Shown: positions 45,011 through 53,554, counted from the stretch's first letter. The stretch is 64,000 nt of DNA from Acidobacteriota bacterium (GCA_016718135.1 JADKEF010000006.1:186001-250000); one strand, 5' to 3'. Notes: generated by a model not told the origin, from the sequence alone. Program-made: numbers and translations.

Positions 45011-45547
45011 ATGGATCTCGTTATTGGACAGAAAGTTGCTTATCCGAATCAGGGCGTTTGCCTGGTCGAGGAGCGCCGCGAGCGAACCGTGGGCGAGATC
45101 TCGCTCAATGGTTATAATCTGCGCGTGCTCGGCGATAATTCGACCATCTTTGTGCCCGAGGGCAAGGAAGACAACATCGGCCTCAGGCCGCTGATCACGC
45201 CGTCGCAATGCCGTAAGCTGATCGACGAGCTGTCGAATGATTTCGAGCCGTGCTGCGACGACTGGAAGACGCGTTCGAAGGAGTTCTTTGATAAATTGCA
45301 CTCCGGCGATGTCTTCGCGGCAGCTGATGTGCTCAAGAAACTCACTTATCTCAGCTTCGACAAAAAGCTCTCTTTCCGCGAGCAAACGATGCTCGAAAAA
45401 GCCAAATTCCTCGTCGTCTCCGAGATCCGTAACGCCGGTCGTGCCAAAGACGACACGACCGAGGCAGAAGTCGTAACGCGAGTCGAAGCCGCATGCAACA
45501 ATCACCGTGAGACCGAGCTGAAAGCGATGTCAGCGGCGATGCATTGA
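45011..45547 (+). CDS. CarD/CdnL-family transcription factor
   Basis: 178 aa from ATG at 45011 with AAGGAG ribosome site. The N-terminal RNA-polymerase-interacting Tudor-like domain reads VIGQKVAYPNQGVCLVEERRE...TIFVPEGKEDNIGLRPLI; the C-terminal part is helical with DDWKTRSKEFFDKLHSGD and LSFREQTMLEKAKFLVVSEI, the CdnL DNA-contacting region. CarD proteins stabilise open promoter complexes, often at rRNA promoters. Confidence 0.9.
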   Translation: MDLVIGQKVAYPNQGVCLVEERRERTVGEISLNGYNLRVLGDNSTIFVPEGKEDNIGLRPLITPSQCRKLIDELSNDFEPCCDDWKTRSKEFFDKLHSGDVFAAADVLKKLTYLSFDKKLSFREQTMLEKAKFLVVSEIRNAGRAKDDTTEAEVVTRVEAACNNHRETELKAMSAAMH

Positions 45548-45550
45548 GAC

Positions 45551-46021
45551 CTAAGCAGCTACCCTTTCCCGAAAACCGATCGTCGCGTCGGAAACAATCG
45601 GCCTGATCGAGCGTGTTGGCCACGCAACGGGCGATGGTAATGTTCGCTCCTTTTCATCCCGGCTTTGCGCTACGGTATTCACCTTACACGCCAGATAATC
45701 AACCTCTTTTATAAGCAAAGACCTGAAAAGTGTCGCGTTCTCGCGGGTTCGACGCGACTCGGCCGTCATTGTCGAGCCTCGCGACAGGTCGAGAAACCGA
45801 TCGAGCTCAGCCTCGTAGCGAACGCCTGACATATAGATGTCATAGACATTCCCGACGGTCTGCCTCGAAGTGAGCCATTCGCTCATCGCGTGATAATAAA
45901 GGTCACCTGCCCCGCCGCACGTGGCCCAGCCTTTTAGCGTGTCGTATTCGGGCAGACTTGAGTTCGGCCGGGGAATTGCCGCATTCGCATTTTTACTTAG
46001 GGGAATTATTTTGGGGTGCAT
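45551..46021 (-). CDS. Hypothetical protein
   Basis: 156 aa, no signal peptide, membrane helix or recognised domain. GWATCGGAGDLYYHAMSEWLTSRQ and YMSGVRYEAELDRFLDLSRG look ordered and helical; the tail is basic. Convergent with carD (3-base gap). It lies in a less conserved stretch together with the gene at 46155. Real coding status is likely but unproven. Confidence 0.5.
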   Translation of the reverse strand: MHPKIIPLSKNANAAIPRPNSSLPEYDTLKGWATCGGAGDLYYHAMSEWLTSRQTVGNVYDIYMSGVRYEAELDRFLDLSRGSTMTAESRRTRENATLFRSLLIKEVDYLACKVNTVAQSRDEKERTLPSPVAWPTRSIRPIVSDATIGFRERVAA

Positions 46022-46107
46022 TCTGTTACCTCTAGGGTTCTAAAAAAAGTAGCTCGGGACGGACGGATACGGGATAAAACATATGATTCCCATCCGTCCC
46101 TACTGTT

Positions 46108-46155
46108 ATGCCCGACCTAGCGTATCTATTCATCATCGGTAGATACATCGGGCAT
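46108..46155 (-). terminator. Long two-part dyad after the hypothetical gene at 46155
   Basis: Outer stem atgcccga/tcgggcat (46108-46115, 46148-46155) and inner gtatcta/tagatac. It sits immediately beyond the stop of the minus-strand gene. A second dyad (gggacgga ... tccgtccc, ~46056-46100) adjoins it. Confidence 0.55.
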
Positions 46156-46718
46156 TACTTAAGAAAATTGATAAGCCGCTTCAGGGCTATGCCGGAAGCG
46201 AGACGGCCTTCGATCGTCGGCTGAGCTCGACGCCCGGCACAACGCTCGATGTCTGCGTTCATCTCCTGCAACGCAGCCTCGGCTTCCTCAGGCGAATTGG
46301 TAAATCGCTGAGCGAGTTCGCTGATAAATACCGCAAACGGATCAGAACCTACTCTCACCGCGGCATCGACCCTTGCCGCTCGATACGGCCGTCGATAGGT
46401 GTCAATTACAAATTGGCTGTTCGCTTCGTTCATCCCATACTCCCGCTGTGCAGTCTTCGGTGAGTCGCCTGATGCCTCTGCTGCCAGAAATGCCAACGCC
46501 AGCCGATGCCCATCGGCAGCGACGTACGGTAGAGGCCGAATGCGACCGTCATCTGTAATTTGAAGTAATACATCGAGAAGTGAATGACCTGCATACAAAA
46601 CCTCCTGCCTAAAAAACTTCTTGGGAGAACCTTGGGAAAAAATGAAGGACGACTTACGTTTCCAAAAATAAATCGTCCTTCCACATCGCTCTTCGCGATC
46701 AGTTATCGTGTAAGACAT
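46155..46718 (-). CDS. Hypothetical protein
   Basis: 187 aa from ATG at 46718. An N-terminal beta-rich part (SYTITDREERCGRTIYFWKRK) is followed by an Ala/Arg-rich helical region; no domain recognised. The 331-bp gap upstream, before the crp-type gene, holds a gagtgc/gcactc dyad (46770-46798) followed by a T-run and no other feature I can support. Confidence 0.5.
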   Translation of the reverse strand: MSYTITDREERCGRTIYFWKRKSSFIFSQGSPKKFFRQEVLYAGHSLLDVLLQITDDGRIRPLPYVAADGHRLALAFLAAEASGDSPKTAQREYGMNEANSQFVIDTYRRPYRAARVDAAVRVGSDPFAVFISELAQRFTNSPEEAEAALQEMNADIERCAGRRAQPTIEGRLASGIALKRLINFLK

Positions 46719-47049
46719 TGTCAATCCACCGTCGGTCTGGGAAATCTGTAACACTGGCGCGTCGCTTGTGAGTGCAAGAACTTATTGGAGTGGCACTCAA
46801 CTTTTTCAATCCAGATTACTCGGGCTTCTAACCATTAAAACCTTTCTGGAAAAAGAGTTCTGTGCGTTATCACACCTATAGCAAAAATAGTTTTCTATCG
46901 CCTTTAACCATTTCCACGATCTTTGCTTGCGTGATCACCGGACTCATCCATTTCTGCTCTTATGTGCGCCACCGCACCGCACGTTCTTATTAATAAGCGT
47001 AGTGTTATCGCATGGTATTGATTCCCGCGGGTTGGTGCACATACATGAA

Positions 47050-47740
47050 ATGGAAAATAAAACGGATCCCACCAATCAACTTCTCGCCGCATTGCCGTCG
47101 AAAACCTACAAGGGTCTTCTGCCTAAGTTCGAACGCTTTGATTTGCACTATCATGAAGACATTTACGCGCCGGGCGATGTGATCAAGTATGTGTATTTTC
47201 CCGAGAGCGGGATCATTTCGTTGCTTGCCGTAGTCGAAAAGACATCGATGATCGAGGTCGGTATTGTCGGTAGTGAAGGAATGGCGGGTCTGTCAGGTAT
47301 TTCTCGGAGTAAAAACTCTGAACCGGGCCGTTGTCCAGGGTGCCGGTATTGCGCTGAGGATGAAAACCGAAGATTTCCTGGCGGAATGCGAGTCGGACAA
47401 GGAATTGTCGCGGATCCTACGCCGCTTCGCGCATTCGCTGATGACCCAGATCGGGCAGGCGGCCGCGTGCAACCGCTATCATCCTATCGAGACACGATTC
47501 GCTCGCTGGCTACTGATGACGCGCGACCGAATGCGTTCCAATGAATTTCAGATCACACAAGAGTTCCTTTCGAACATGCTCGGCGTCCGTCGCGAGGCTG
47601 TGAACAAAGTCGCCCACGACTTCCAAGAGCACGGCCTCATCAGCTATGTCCGCGGCCATTTGACCATAAACAACGGCAAGGAACTCGAGAACCGCGCCTG
47701 CCTTTGCTACCAGATAGTTCGCGATGACCTCGCGGCGTAA
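47050..47740 (+). CDS. Crp/Fnr-family transcriptional regulator, one frameshift
   Basis: Reconstructed ~230 aa. The cNMP-binding-like domain includes KYVYFPESGIISLLAVVEKTSMIEVGIVGSEGMAGLSGI; the C-terminal HTH has RFARWLLMTRDRM, ITQEFLSNMLGVRREAVNKVA. The frame breaks at the T-run 47300-47302, where one extra T restores GIFLGVKTLNRAVVQGAG. The next gene (47847) is a paralog with the same domain order. Effector unknown. Confidence 0.85.
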
Positions 47741-47846
47741 ACTTTTCTTGTGTGCGAAAACGCACATATAAAATCTTCGATCTCTGATATAGTTGCGGCA
47801 TTAAAGGGTTACTGCCCGATTTTTTTTCAACTATAGCGAGGTCGAG

Positions 47847-48605
47847 ATGCCGACATCTAAAAACACAAACGACGCAAGCGTCAATAAGAGCGACGCGCGC
47901 GAGAACTTTCTCCTCGCCGCCCTGTCATCTGAGGCTTTTGAGAGGGTCTATGATGATCTCGAGGCCGTTCCCTTAAAGCTGGGCCAGGTGCTGCATGAGT
48001 CGGACGAGCCGATGGCGTATGTCTATTTCCCGACAGATTGCATCGTCTCGCTGCTCTATATTATGGAAAACGGGGCGACCGCGGAGATAGGCGTGGTGGG
48101 CAAGGATGGCATTCTGGGCGTCGAGTTATTCATGGGCGGCCAGTCGACGACCAACCGGGCGATCGTCCAAAGTGCCGGGCGAGCCTACAGAATGAGGGTC
48201 AAGGCAATGAGAAGCGAATTTACTCTCGGCGGGCCTTTTCAGCGTGTTCTGTTGCGCTACACGCAAGCCCTGCTCGCCCAGATCTCGCAGACCGCCGTCT
48301 GTAATCGTCTGCATACGGTCGAACAACAACTCTGCCGCTGGCTGCTGCTCAGCCACGACCGCCTCAATTCCGACAAGCTCATAATGACGCACGACCTGAT
48401 CTCAAATATGCTCGGCGTCCGCCGCGAAGGCGTCACCCTCGCCGCCAAAAAACTCGTCGCCCGCGGCCTCATCAAAAGCGTCCGCGGAACAATGACCATC
48501 ATCGACCGGCCCGGCCTGGAAAAAGCCGTCTGCGAATGCTACGCCGTCGTCGACGACGAATATAACCGACTGCTGGGACAAGGTGCGGGGCGGAGAACTG
48601 CTTAG
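47847..48605 (+). CDS. Crp/Fnr-family transcriptional regulator, paralog of upstream gene
   Basis: 252 aa. YVYFPTDCIVSLLYIMENGATAEIGVVGKDGILGVELFMGG parallels the upstream paralog; HTH region CRWLLLSHDRL, MTHDLISNMLGVRREGVTLAAKKL. The effector pocket lacks the classical cAMP RxS arginine signature by eye. The pair probably arose by tandem duplication. Confidence 0.9.
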   Translation: MPTSKNTNDASVNKSDARENFLLAALSSEAFERVYDDLEAVPLKLGQVLHESDEPMAYVYFPTDCIVSLLYIMENGATAEIGVVGKDGILGVELFMGGQSTTNRAIVQSAGRAYRMRVKAMRSEFTLGGPFQRVLLRYTQALLAQISQTAVCNRLHTVEQQLCRWLLLSHDRLNSDKLIMTHDLISNMLGVRREGVTLAAKKLVARGLIKSVRGTMTIIDRPGLEKAVCECYAVVDDEYNRLLGQGAGRRTA

Positions 48606-48606
48606 T

Positions 48607-48675
48607 TAATTACGAATTAGGAATTACGAATTACGAATTCGGAATAGAGAGCAGTTACGAATTACGAGTTCGGAG
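48607..48675. repeat. aattacgaatt-type repeat (family B), left side of four-helix gene
   Basis: Tandem degenerate units of aattacgaatt/aggaattacgaatt. The complementary block is at 49043-49126, so together they bracket the four-helix-bundle gene as imperfect inverted repeats. Confidence 0.8.
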
Positions 48676-49029
48676 TCAGGAATTTGAGCGGGTGGTGATT
48701 TGGATCTTTCCGATAATACGGAGGAGTTCGTCGAGGTCGGCGAGTAGGCTTTGGGCTTCTTTAGTGCTCAGGTATTCAGTTCGTTCGAGAAGGCGTATCC
48801 AGTATTTGGTTTCACGAGCTTCTTTGTAGGCTATGCTGAGTTTTGACAGGAAATCAGCCCGAGACTGACCGCCGACCGCCTCTTCAGCGTTGGCCCCGAT
48901 CGAAGTTCCGCTTCGAAGCAACTGCTTCGACAGAACATATTCCCGCTTCTCCGCCGCCAGGACTTTGTAAACGTTGACGATTCTGACCGAGAAATCGAAA
49001 CTCTTATCCAAAAGAACATTTCCCTTCAT
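48676..49029 (-). CDS. S23-type four-helix-bundle protein
   Basis: 117 aa. MKGNVLLDKSFDFSVRIVNVY, LSKQLLRSGTSIGANAEEAVGGQSRADFLSKLSIAYKEARETKYWIRLL matches the four-helix-bundle family named after proteins encoded within 23S rRNA intervening sequences. Here it is chromosomal, not in rRNA, and sits between inverted aattacgaatt repeats. Function unknown; the family behaves like small mobile cargo. Confidence 0.9.
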   Translation of the reverse strand: MKGNVLLDKSFDFSVRIVNVYKVLAAEKREYVLSKQLLRSGTSIGANAEEAVGGQSRADFLSKLSIAYKEARETKYWIRLLERTEYLSTKEAQSLLADLDELLRIIGKIQITTRSNS

Positions 49030-49042
49030 ATCTCACCATTCC

Positions 49043-49126
49043 GGATTTCTAATTCCGCATACCTAATTGTTCATTCGTAATTCGTTCCGCCCTCTTAATT
49101 CGTAATTCGTAATTCTTAATTATTCC
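49043..49126. repeat. aattcgtaatt-type repeat (family B), right side of four-helix gene
   Basis: Degenerate taattcgtaattcgtaattc units complementary to the block at 48607-48675; extends up to the queF stop. Confidence 0.8.
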
Positions 49127-49524
49127 CTCACATAGCTCGCCCGCACGACTGTTTTGATATTGCCGCGCACATTATAGTCGCCCTCGATCTCGACCTTGAT
49201 CGGGTCGCAAGCGGCGACGAAATCTTCGAGGATGAGATTGACGACGTGTTCGTGGAAGATCTTTACTTCGCGGAACGAATTGATGTAGAGCTTAAGGCTT
49301 TTTAGCTCGACGCAGAGTTTGTTCGGCACGTACTTGAGCCGTATCACGCCGAAATCGGGGAAATCTGAGAACGGACAGATCGCGGTAAATTCCGGTATCT
49401 CAAATTCCACCCAGATCTCTTTGCCGGGAAATTCGTAAGCAAACGAGTCGAGCGGGTACAGATTCATCTCCGCACGCGGTGTCTCGCGAATATCAAGGCC
49501 TTGGTTGTTGGTCGGTTCGATCAT
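49120..49524 (-). CDS. queF: NADPH-dependent 7-cyano-7-deazaguanine reductase
   Basis: 134 aa from ATG at 49524. Catalytic Cys in FTAICPFSDFPDFG, ELKSLKLYINSFREVKIFHEHVVN (QueF NADPH/substrate motif) and DYNVRGNIKT. Short single-domain (type I) form. It reduces preQ0 to preQ1 in queuosine synthesis; no other queuosine gene is in the window. Bracketed by family B repeats on both sides. Confidence 0.94.
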   Translation of the reverse strand: MIEPTNNQGLDIRETPRAEMNLYPLDSFAYEFPGKEIWVEFEIPEFTAICPFSDFPDFGVIRLKYVPNKLCVELKSLKLYINSFREVKIFHEHVVNLILEDFVAACDPIKVEIEGDYNVRGNIKTVVRASYVRE

Positions 49525-49535
49525 AAGATTCAATC

Positions 49536-49632
49536 AGGAATTAGGAATTACGAATTAAGAATTGGGACTAGTAATTCGGAATGCTCTCTCCTGCTTTTAA
49601 TTCGTAATTCGTAATTCCTAATTCGTAATTCC
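49536..49632. repeat. Family B inverted repeat between exonuclease and queF
   Basis: Left arm 49536-49562 (aggaattaggaattacgaatt), right arm 49597-49632 (ttaattcgtaattcgtaatt...), loop ~34 bases. Confidence 0.8.
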
Positions 49633-49637
49633 CGCTC

Positions 49638-50459
49638 CTAGCGGACGTATCTGTGTTTCCGGTTGCTCATTTTCTTCACTCCGGCGAGATCTTTGACTCC
49701 GCCTTCATGCAGCCGCGACAGGAGGTTGATAAATATATGCGCCGTCGCGTGGGCATCAGCGCTCGCACGGTGGTGATTTGTCAGATCGAGCTTGTAAAAT
49801 TCCGCCATCGTTTTGAGCTTGTGATTGACGGTCTCGGGGACGAGCTTTCGTGATAATTGCACGGTGCACAAGCACGGATTTGCGAGTTTGTATTCGGGGA
49901 ATACAAGCCCGATCTCGTGATTCAAGAACCGCATATCAAAACCCGAATTGTGTGCGACGAGTACGCTGTCGCCGATAAATTCAAGAAAATCGATCGCAAT
50001 ATCAGCAAACTTCGGAGCCTGGGCGACCATTTCGTCGGTGATACCCGTGAGCCCCACGATGAACGGCGGGATCGGTATCTCCGGGTTGACGAGCGTCTGA
50101 AACTCATCCGTCACCTCGCCGTTCTTTACCTTCCACGCACCGATCTCGGTCACGCGGCACGGCGGAGCCTTTGCTCCCGTCGTCTCAAGATCGAAAACCA
50201 CAAAACCGGTCTCCGACAGCTCCTGATCGCCATACCCGACCTCAGTAAGCTCAACCATGTCACCATTTAAGGTCAGCCGCGGGTCGCGTTCGATCAGGTC
50301 AGAGACGAGTAATGTCGCTAGCAGCGGCTGGGGCTTGCGGATCTTCATCACAAAATCCACAACGCTAACAGCCGACGCTTTGCCGCCAAATGACCGCAAC
50401 AACGTCACCGTTTCGTTTATTAGCAATGACTCGGAAATTAGGTTAGGATACGGTGTCAC
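49638..50459 (-). CDS. DEDDh exonuclease (DnaQ/PolC epsilon-like)
   Basis: 273 aa; the start is a GTG at 50459. The exonuclease domain (~80-245) has FVVFDLETTGAKAPPCRVTEIG (Asp/Glu metal ligands), PPFIVGLTGITDEMV, VLVAHNSGFDMRFLNHE and HRASADAHATAHIFINLL (catalytic His and last Asp). It resembles the proofreading subunit or PolC-type exonuclease domain; the ~75-residue N-terminus looks like a winged-helix extension. Role in repair or proofreading is inferred. Confidence 0.88.
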   Translation of the reverse strand: MTPYPNLISESLLINETVTLLRSFGGKASAVSVVDFVMKIRKPQPLLATLLVSDLIERDPRLTLNGDMVELTEVGYGDQELSETGFVVFDLETTGAKAPPCRVTEIGAWKVKNGEVTDEFQTLVNPEIPIPPFIVGLTGITDEMVAQAPKFADIAIDFLEFIGDSVLVAHNSGFDMRFLNHEIGLVFPEYKLANPCLCTVQLSRKLVPETVNHKLKTMAEFYKLDLTNHHRASADAHATAHIFINLLSRLHEGGVKDLAGVKKMSNRKHRYVR

Positions 50460-50528
50460 AAATGAAGTTTAGCAGAGTTCGTTGAGTTTTTTGAGTTGGT
50501 GAGTCGGTTTTGACCTACGGTATTTCAG

Positions 50529-51057
50529 ATGGACATATTGGACAAATTTAGAGAGACGAATGCCTTGCTCGAGGGGCATTTTATCTTGTCGAGCGGGCTG
50601 CACAGTCCGAAGTATTTGCAGTGTGCGTTGGCATTGCAGCGGCCTGAGGATGCGTTGTTGTTTGGGCGAATGATCTGCGGAGCGAGAAAACCGGGGGCAG
50701 TCGTTTGATACGGTGGCCTCGCCGGCGATCGGTGGGTTGGTGATCGGGTTTGCGGTGGCTCAGGCGTTGGGCGTGAGATTTCTGTGGACCGAACGGCAAA
50801 ATGGGGAGATGACGTTGCGCCGTGGATTTACGCTTGCTCCGGGCGAGCGGATATTGGTCGTCGAGGACGTGATCACGACCGGCGGCTCGACGCGAGAATG
50901 CATCGCCGCCCTCGAAGCAAACGGCGGCAAGGTCATCGCAGCAGCATCGATCATCGACCGCTCAAACGGCACCGCCGACGTCGGCGTACCGCGGATTTCG
51001 CTCGTCGAGATGGACGTTCCGAGTTATTCGCCCGACGTATGCCCGATGTGTGCCTGA
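50529..51057 (+). CDS. pyrE: Orotate phosphoribosyltransferase, one frameshift
   Basis: Reconstructed ~176 aa. The N-terminus reads MDILDKFRETNALLEGHFILSSGLHSPKYLQCALAL; after the break come FDTVASPAIGGLVIGFAVAQ and the PRPP motif RILVVEDVITTGGSTRE. It makes orotidine 5'-phosphate in pyrimidine synthesis. The break is at the G-run 50693-50697: removing one G rejoins the frames. Homopolymer insertion error is likely. Confidence 0.9.
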
Positions 51058-51109
51058 CGGTATCGAGGCCGTAAAACCTGGCAGCCGGACGGTGGCTAAG
51101 TAAAGAGGC

Positions 51110-51220
51110 TTGCCCGCGAATAACGCGAACAAAACGAAGTAAGAATGCAAATAGCGTTCACCTTATTGGACGAAACTGCTATTTCCTTTTTCGCTTCATT
51201 CGCGTAATTCGCGGGCAAAA
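51110..51220. repeat. Long intergenic inverted repeat (family A) between pyrE and ATP-grasp gene
   Basis: Arms 51110-51144 (ttgcccgcgaataacgcgaa...) and 51187-51220 (...gcgtaattcgcgggcaaaa); ~42-base loop. The right arm ends 14 bases before the ATP-grasp ATG; no Shine-Dalgarno. Confidence 0.85.
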
Positions 51221-51234
51221 ATTCTTTCTTCGTT

Positions 51235-52059
51235 ATGAAACCTGTTTGCTTTCTCTCTATGGATGACATGGGCTGGTACGTGGCCGATGACGATCTCGCG
51301 ATCGCGCCGCTGAACGATCTCGGCATCGCGGTCGAGACAATTTCTTGGCGGCAGACGGCTAGGGCGTGGAGCGATTTTGAGATGGTCGTGATCCGGACGC
51401 CGTGGGATTATCAGTCGTCGCCGGGCGAATTTCTCGCCGTCCTGGGAACGATCGAGTCGGTGACGCGGCTCGAGAATCCGCTCGACATCGTTCGTTGGAA
51501 TCTCGACAAACGCTACCTCCGCGAGATGGAGACGAGGGGAACGCGGATCGTGCCGACGATCTGGGACGCGACGTACAACGCGACGGAATTCGATCGCTGG
51601 CTGAGCGAATTTCAGACTGACGAGATCATCATTAAACCGACCGTCAGCGCGACTGCGGAACATACCTATCGGCTTAAGAACTACGATGCGTCGCTCGAAA
51701 GCGTATTCGCTGCACGCGAATTCCTCGTCCAGCCCTTCATGCCGAACATCATCGCCGAGGGCGAGTTCTCGCTGTTCTATTTCAACGGCGAATACAGCCA
51801 CGCGATCAATAAGTCGCCTAAAATGAATGATTTCCGAGTGCAGGAAGAGCATGGCGGGATCATTTCCGAGATCCAACCTGATGAAATAGTAATGGCCTTA
51901 GGACGAGAAACCCTCGCAACCATCGGCCGAGATCTGCTGTATGCACGAGTCGATTTCGTCCGCGACGGTGAAGGCAATTTTTGTCTGATGGAACTGGAAC
52001 TGATCGAACCGGCATTGTATCTGCGTATGAACGAAGGAGCCCCGAGCGTTTCGCCGTAG
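51235..52059 (+). CDS. ATP-grasp domain protein
   Basis: 274 aa. The pre-ATP-grasp part has VVIRTPWDYQSSPGEFL; the nucleotide-binding part includes DEIIIKPTVSATAEHTYRL, REFLVQPFMPNIIAEGEFSLFYFNGEYSHAINK and ARVDFVRDGEGNFCLMELELIEPALYL (Mg-binding Glu). It resembles RimK/glutathione-synthetase-like ligases of unknown substrate. Lies in a run of housekeeping genes separated by hairpin repeats. Confidence 0.85.
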   Translation: MKPVCFLSMDDMGWYVADDDLAIAPLNDLGIAVETISWRQTARAWSDFEMVVIRTPWDYQSSPGEFLAVLGTIESVTRLENPLDIVRWNLDKRYLREMETRGTRIVPTIWDATYNATEFDRWLSEFQTDEIIIKPTVSATAEHTYRLKNYDASLESVFAAREFLVQPFMPNIIAEGEFSLFYFNGEYSHAINKSPKMNDFRVQEEHGGIISEIQPDEIVMALGRETLATIGRDLLYARVDFVRDGEGNFCLMELELIEPALYLRMNEGAPSVSP

Positions 52060-52062
52060 CCT

Positions 52063-52089
52063 GTCAGAACCGCCTGCGTTAGCGGGCGG
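52063..52089. repeat. REP-like palindromic unit, copy 3
   Basis: 27-bp unit GTCAGAACCGCCTGCGT...GCGGGCGG, matching the two outer arms at 38288 and 38416 with one changed base. Folds into an 8-bp hairpin with a gtta-type loop. A diverged relative sharing cgcttacgcaggcg is at 60160-60190. Confidence 0.8.
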
Positions 52090-52099
52090 CAGAATGTTC

Positions 52100-52202
52100 T
52101 GCCCGCGAAATACGCGAAAAGAGCGAAAAAGAATTGTCTATATGGCGAGTTCGGGGTGACTAATCGATCCATATTTCGCATGTTTCGCGTATTTCGCGGG
52201 CA
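52100..52202. repeat. Long intergenic inverted repeat (family A, cgaaa-type units)
   Basis: Arms 52100-52131 (tgcccgcgaaatacgcgaaa...) and 52171-52202 (...tttcgcgtatttcgcgggca). Both arms use cgaaa units, unlike the cgaata units of other copies, so the arms vary together. Confidence 0.85.
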
Positions 52203-52273
52203 ATAAATCGACAAATTTTCCAAATATCGCCAAAATTGAATTCGACAGCTAAGTTTGTTCAGTTCGATCTCTC

Positions 52274-52308
52274 TTTTTTTCGCATTTTTCGCGTATTTCG
52301 CGGGCAAA
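52274..52308. repeat. Lone right arm of family A abutting the truA start
   Basis: ttttttcgcatttttcgcgt...gcgggcaaaa; its last base is directly followed by the truA ATG. No separate left arm; it could pair with the left arm at 52100. Confidence 0.8.
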
Positions 52309-53064
52309 ATGAATTTCAAACTTTTAATACAATACGACGGCACCGATTTTCATGGGTGGCAGGTGCAGGAGAATGACCGGACCATTCAGGGCGAACTCGA
52401 ACGTGTGATCGGGATGCTGGTCGACGGTAAGGTGACGGTGCATGGGTCTGGGCGCACGGATGCGGGCGTGCATGCCGAGGGACAGGTCGCGCATGTGCAT
52501 TTGCCTGAGGGAAAGTTTACGGCCGGACGGCTGAAGAACGCCATCAACGGCAATCTGTGGCGAGACATCCGCATTATGAAATGCGAGGTTGCTCCGGACG
52601 AGTTTCACGCGCGGTTCTCGGCAAAGCGAAAAACTTATATTTATCGGGTGATCAACGCTCCCGTAATGTCGCCATTCTGGCGGCGTTTTGCACATTGGGA
52701 GCACCGTCCGCTCGATGTCGGACGGATGAATGATGTCGCGAGGCTGTTCCTAGGCGTACACGACTGGACCGCCTTTGCCTCGTCGAAAGCGGACGGCGAG
52801 ACGCGTGTGCGAGAGGTGATGGATTTCACCGTGTCATCGAGTTGGGACGACCGTGCACAGTCTACGCTGATCGAGTTTCGCATCACGGCCGCAGGATTTC
52901 TCCGCTACATGGTCCGCTCGATCGTCGGAACAATGCTCGAGGTAGGCCGCGGCGAAAAAGATAGTGATACAATTCAAACGGCAATTATCACAGGCGACCG
53001 CAGCCTCGCGGGCAAAACGGCAACGGCTCAGGGGCTGACGTTGCATAAGGTCGAATACGATTAA
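52309..53064 (+). CDS. truA: tRNA pseudouridine synthase A
   Basis: 251 aa from ATG at 52309. LLIQYDGTDFHGWQVQ, SGRTDAGVHAEGQVAHV with catalytic Asp, FSAKRKTYIYRV, and FLRYMVRSIVGTMLEVGRG are diagnostic. It modifies U38-40 of tRNA anticodon arms. The ATG immediately follows a repeat arm (gggcaaaATG), leaving no room for a Shine-Dalgarno. Confidence 0.95.
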   Translation: MNFKLLIQYDGTDFHGWQVQENDRTIQGELERVIGMLVDGKVTVHGSGRTDAGVHAEGQVAHVHLPEGKFTAGRLKNAINGNLWRDIRIMKCEVAPDEFHARFSAKRKTYIYRVINAPVMSPFWRRFAHWEHRPLDVGRMNDVARLFLGVHDWTAFASSKADGETRVREVMDFTVSSSWDDRAQSTLIEFRITAAGFLRYMVRSIVGTMLEVGRGEKDSDTIQTAIITGDRSLAGKTATAQGLTLHKVEYD

Positions 53065-53067
53065 GAC

Positions 53068-53169
53068 TTTTTAACCGCGAAACACGCGAAAAGGACGAAA
53101 TAAAGAGAGTTTCTTCGGCAAATGTCCTGACCTTTTTTCGCGTCCTTTTCGCGTATTTAGCGGGCAAAA
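53068..53169. repeat. Long intergenic inverted repeat (family A) between truA and DUF952 gene
   Basis: Arms 53068-53106 (tttttaaccgcgaaacacgc...) and 53133-53169 (...ttttcgcgtatttagcgggc aaaa). ATG of the next gene 7 bases beyond. Confidence 0.85.
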
Positions 53170-53176
53170 TAACAAA

Positions 53177-53482
53177 ATGCTTATCTACCACATAGTTTTA
53201 CCCGAAGTGTGGGCGGCTTTTGACACCGGCCTTTATCGGCATGCGAGCCTCGATAGCGAAGGGTTTATTCACTGCAGCTTTGCCGATCAGCTCGACGGCG
53301 TGATCGAGCGGTATTATTCAAAAGAAGACGAGGTCGTCGTGCTCGAGATCGAAAGCGACCGCCTGATGTCGCGAATGATCAAAGAACCATCGACGAACAG
53401 CGAGATCTATCCGCACGTGTACGGGCCCATAAATCGGGACGCTATTGTGTCAGAGAAAAAGAAAAAGCTTGCCCGCGAATAA
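53177..53482 (+). CDS. DUF952 family protein
   Basis: 101 aa. MLIYHIVLPEVWAAF, YRHASLDSEGFIHCSFADQL, and YPHVYGPINRDAIV match DUF952, a small ADP-ribosyl-like fold of unknown role. Its last codons (LARE) and stop lie inside the left arm of the next hairpin repeat. No Shine-Dalgarno. Confidence 0.88.
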   Translation: MLIYHIVLPEVWAAFDTGLYRHASLDSEGFIHCSFADQLDGVIERYYSKEDEVVVLEIESDRLMSRMIKEPSTNSEIYPHVYGPINRDAIVSEKKKKLARE

Positions 53483-53546
53483 TGCGAATAAAAACGAATA
53501 AAGAAGACCTGGTTGTTTTTATTCGTCTTTATTCGCGGGCAAAAAA
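53466..53546. repeat. Long intergenic inverted repeat (family A) spanning the DUF952 stop codon
   Basis: Left arm 53466-53504 (agcttgcccgcgaataatgc...), right arm 53516-53546 (ttattcgcgggcaaaaa). The left arm provides the DUF952 TAA; the uppS ATG is 8 bases after the right arm. Confidence 0.87.
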
Positions 53547-53554
53547 CTCCTAAT

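Noticed and set aside
44933..45011. Upstream extension of the CarD-like gene
   Set aside because: The ATG at 45011 has an AAGGAG site and gives the conserved family N-terminus; the extension has neither.
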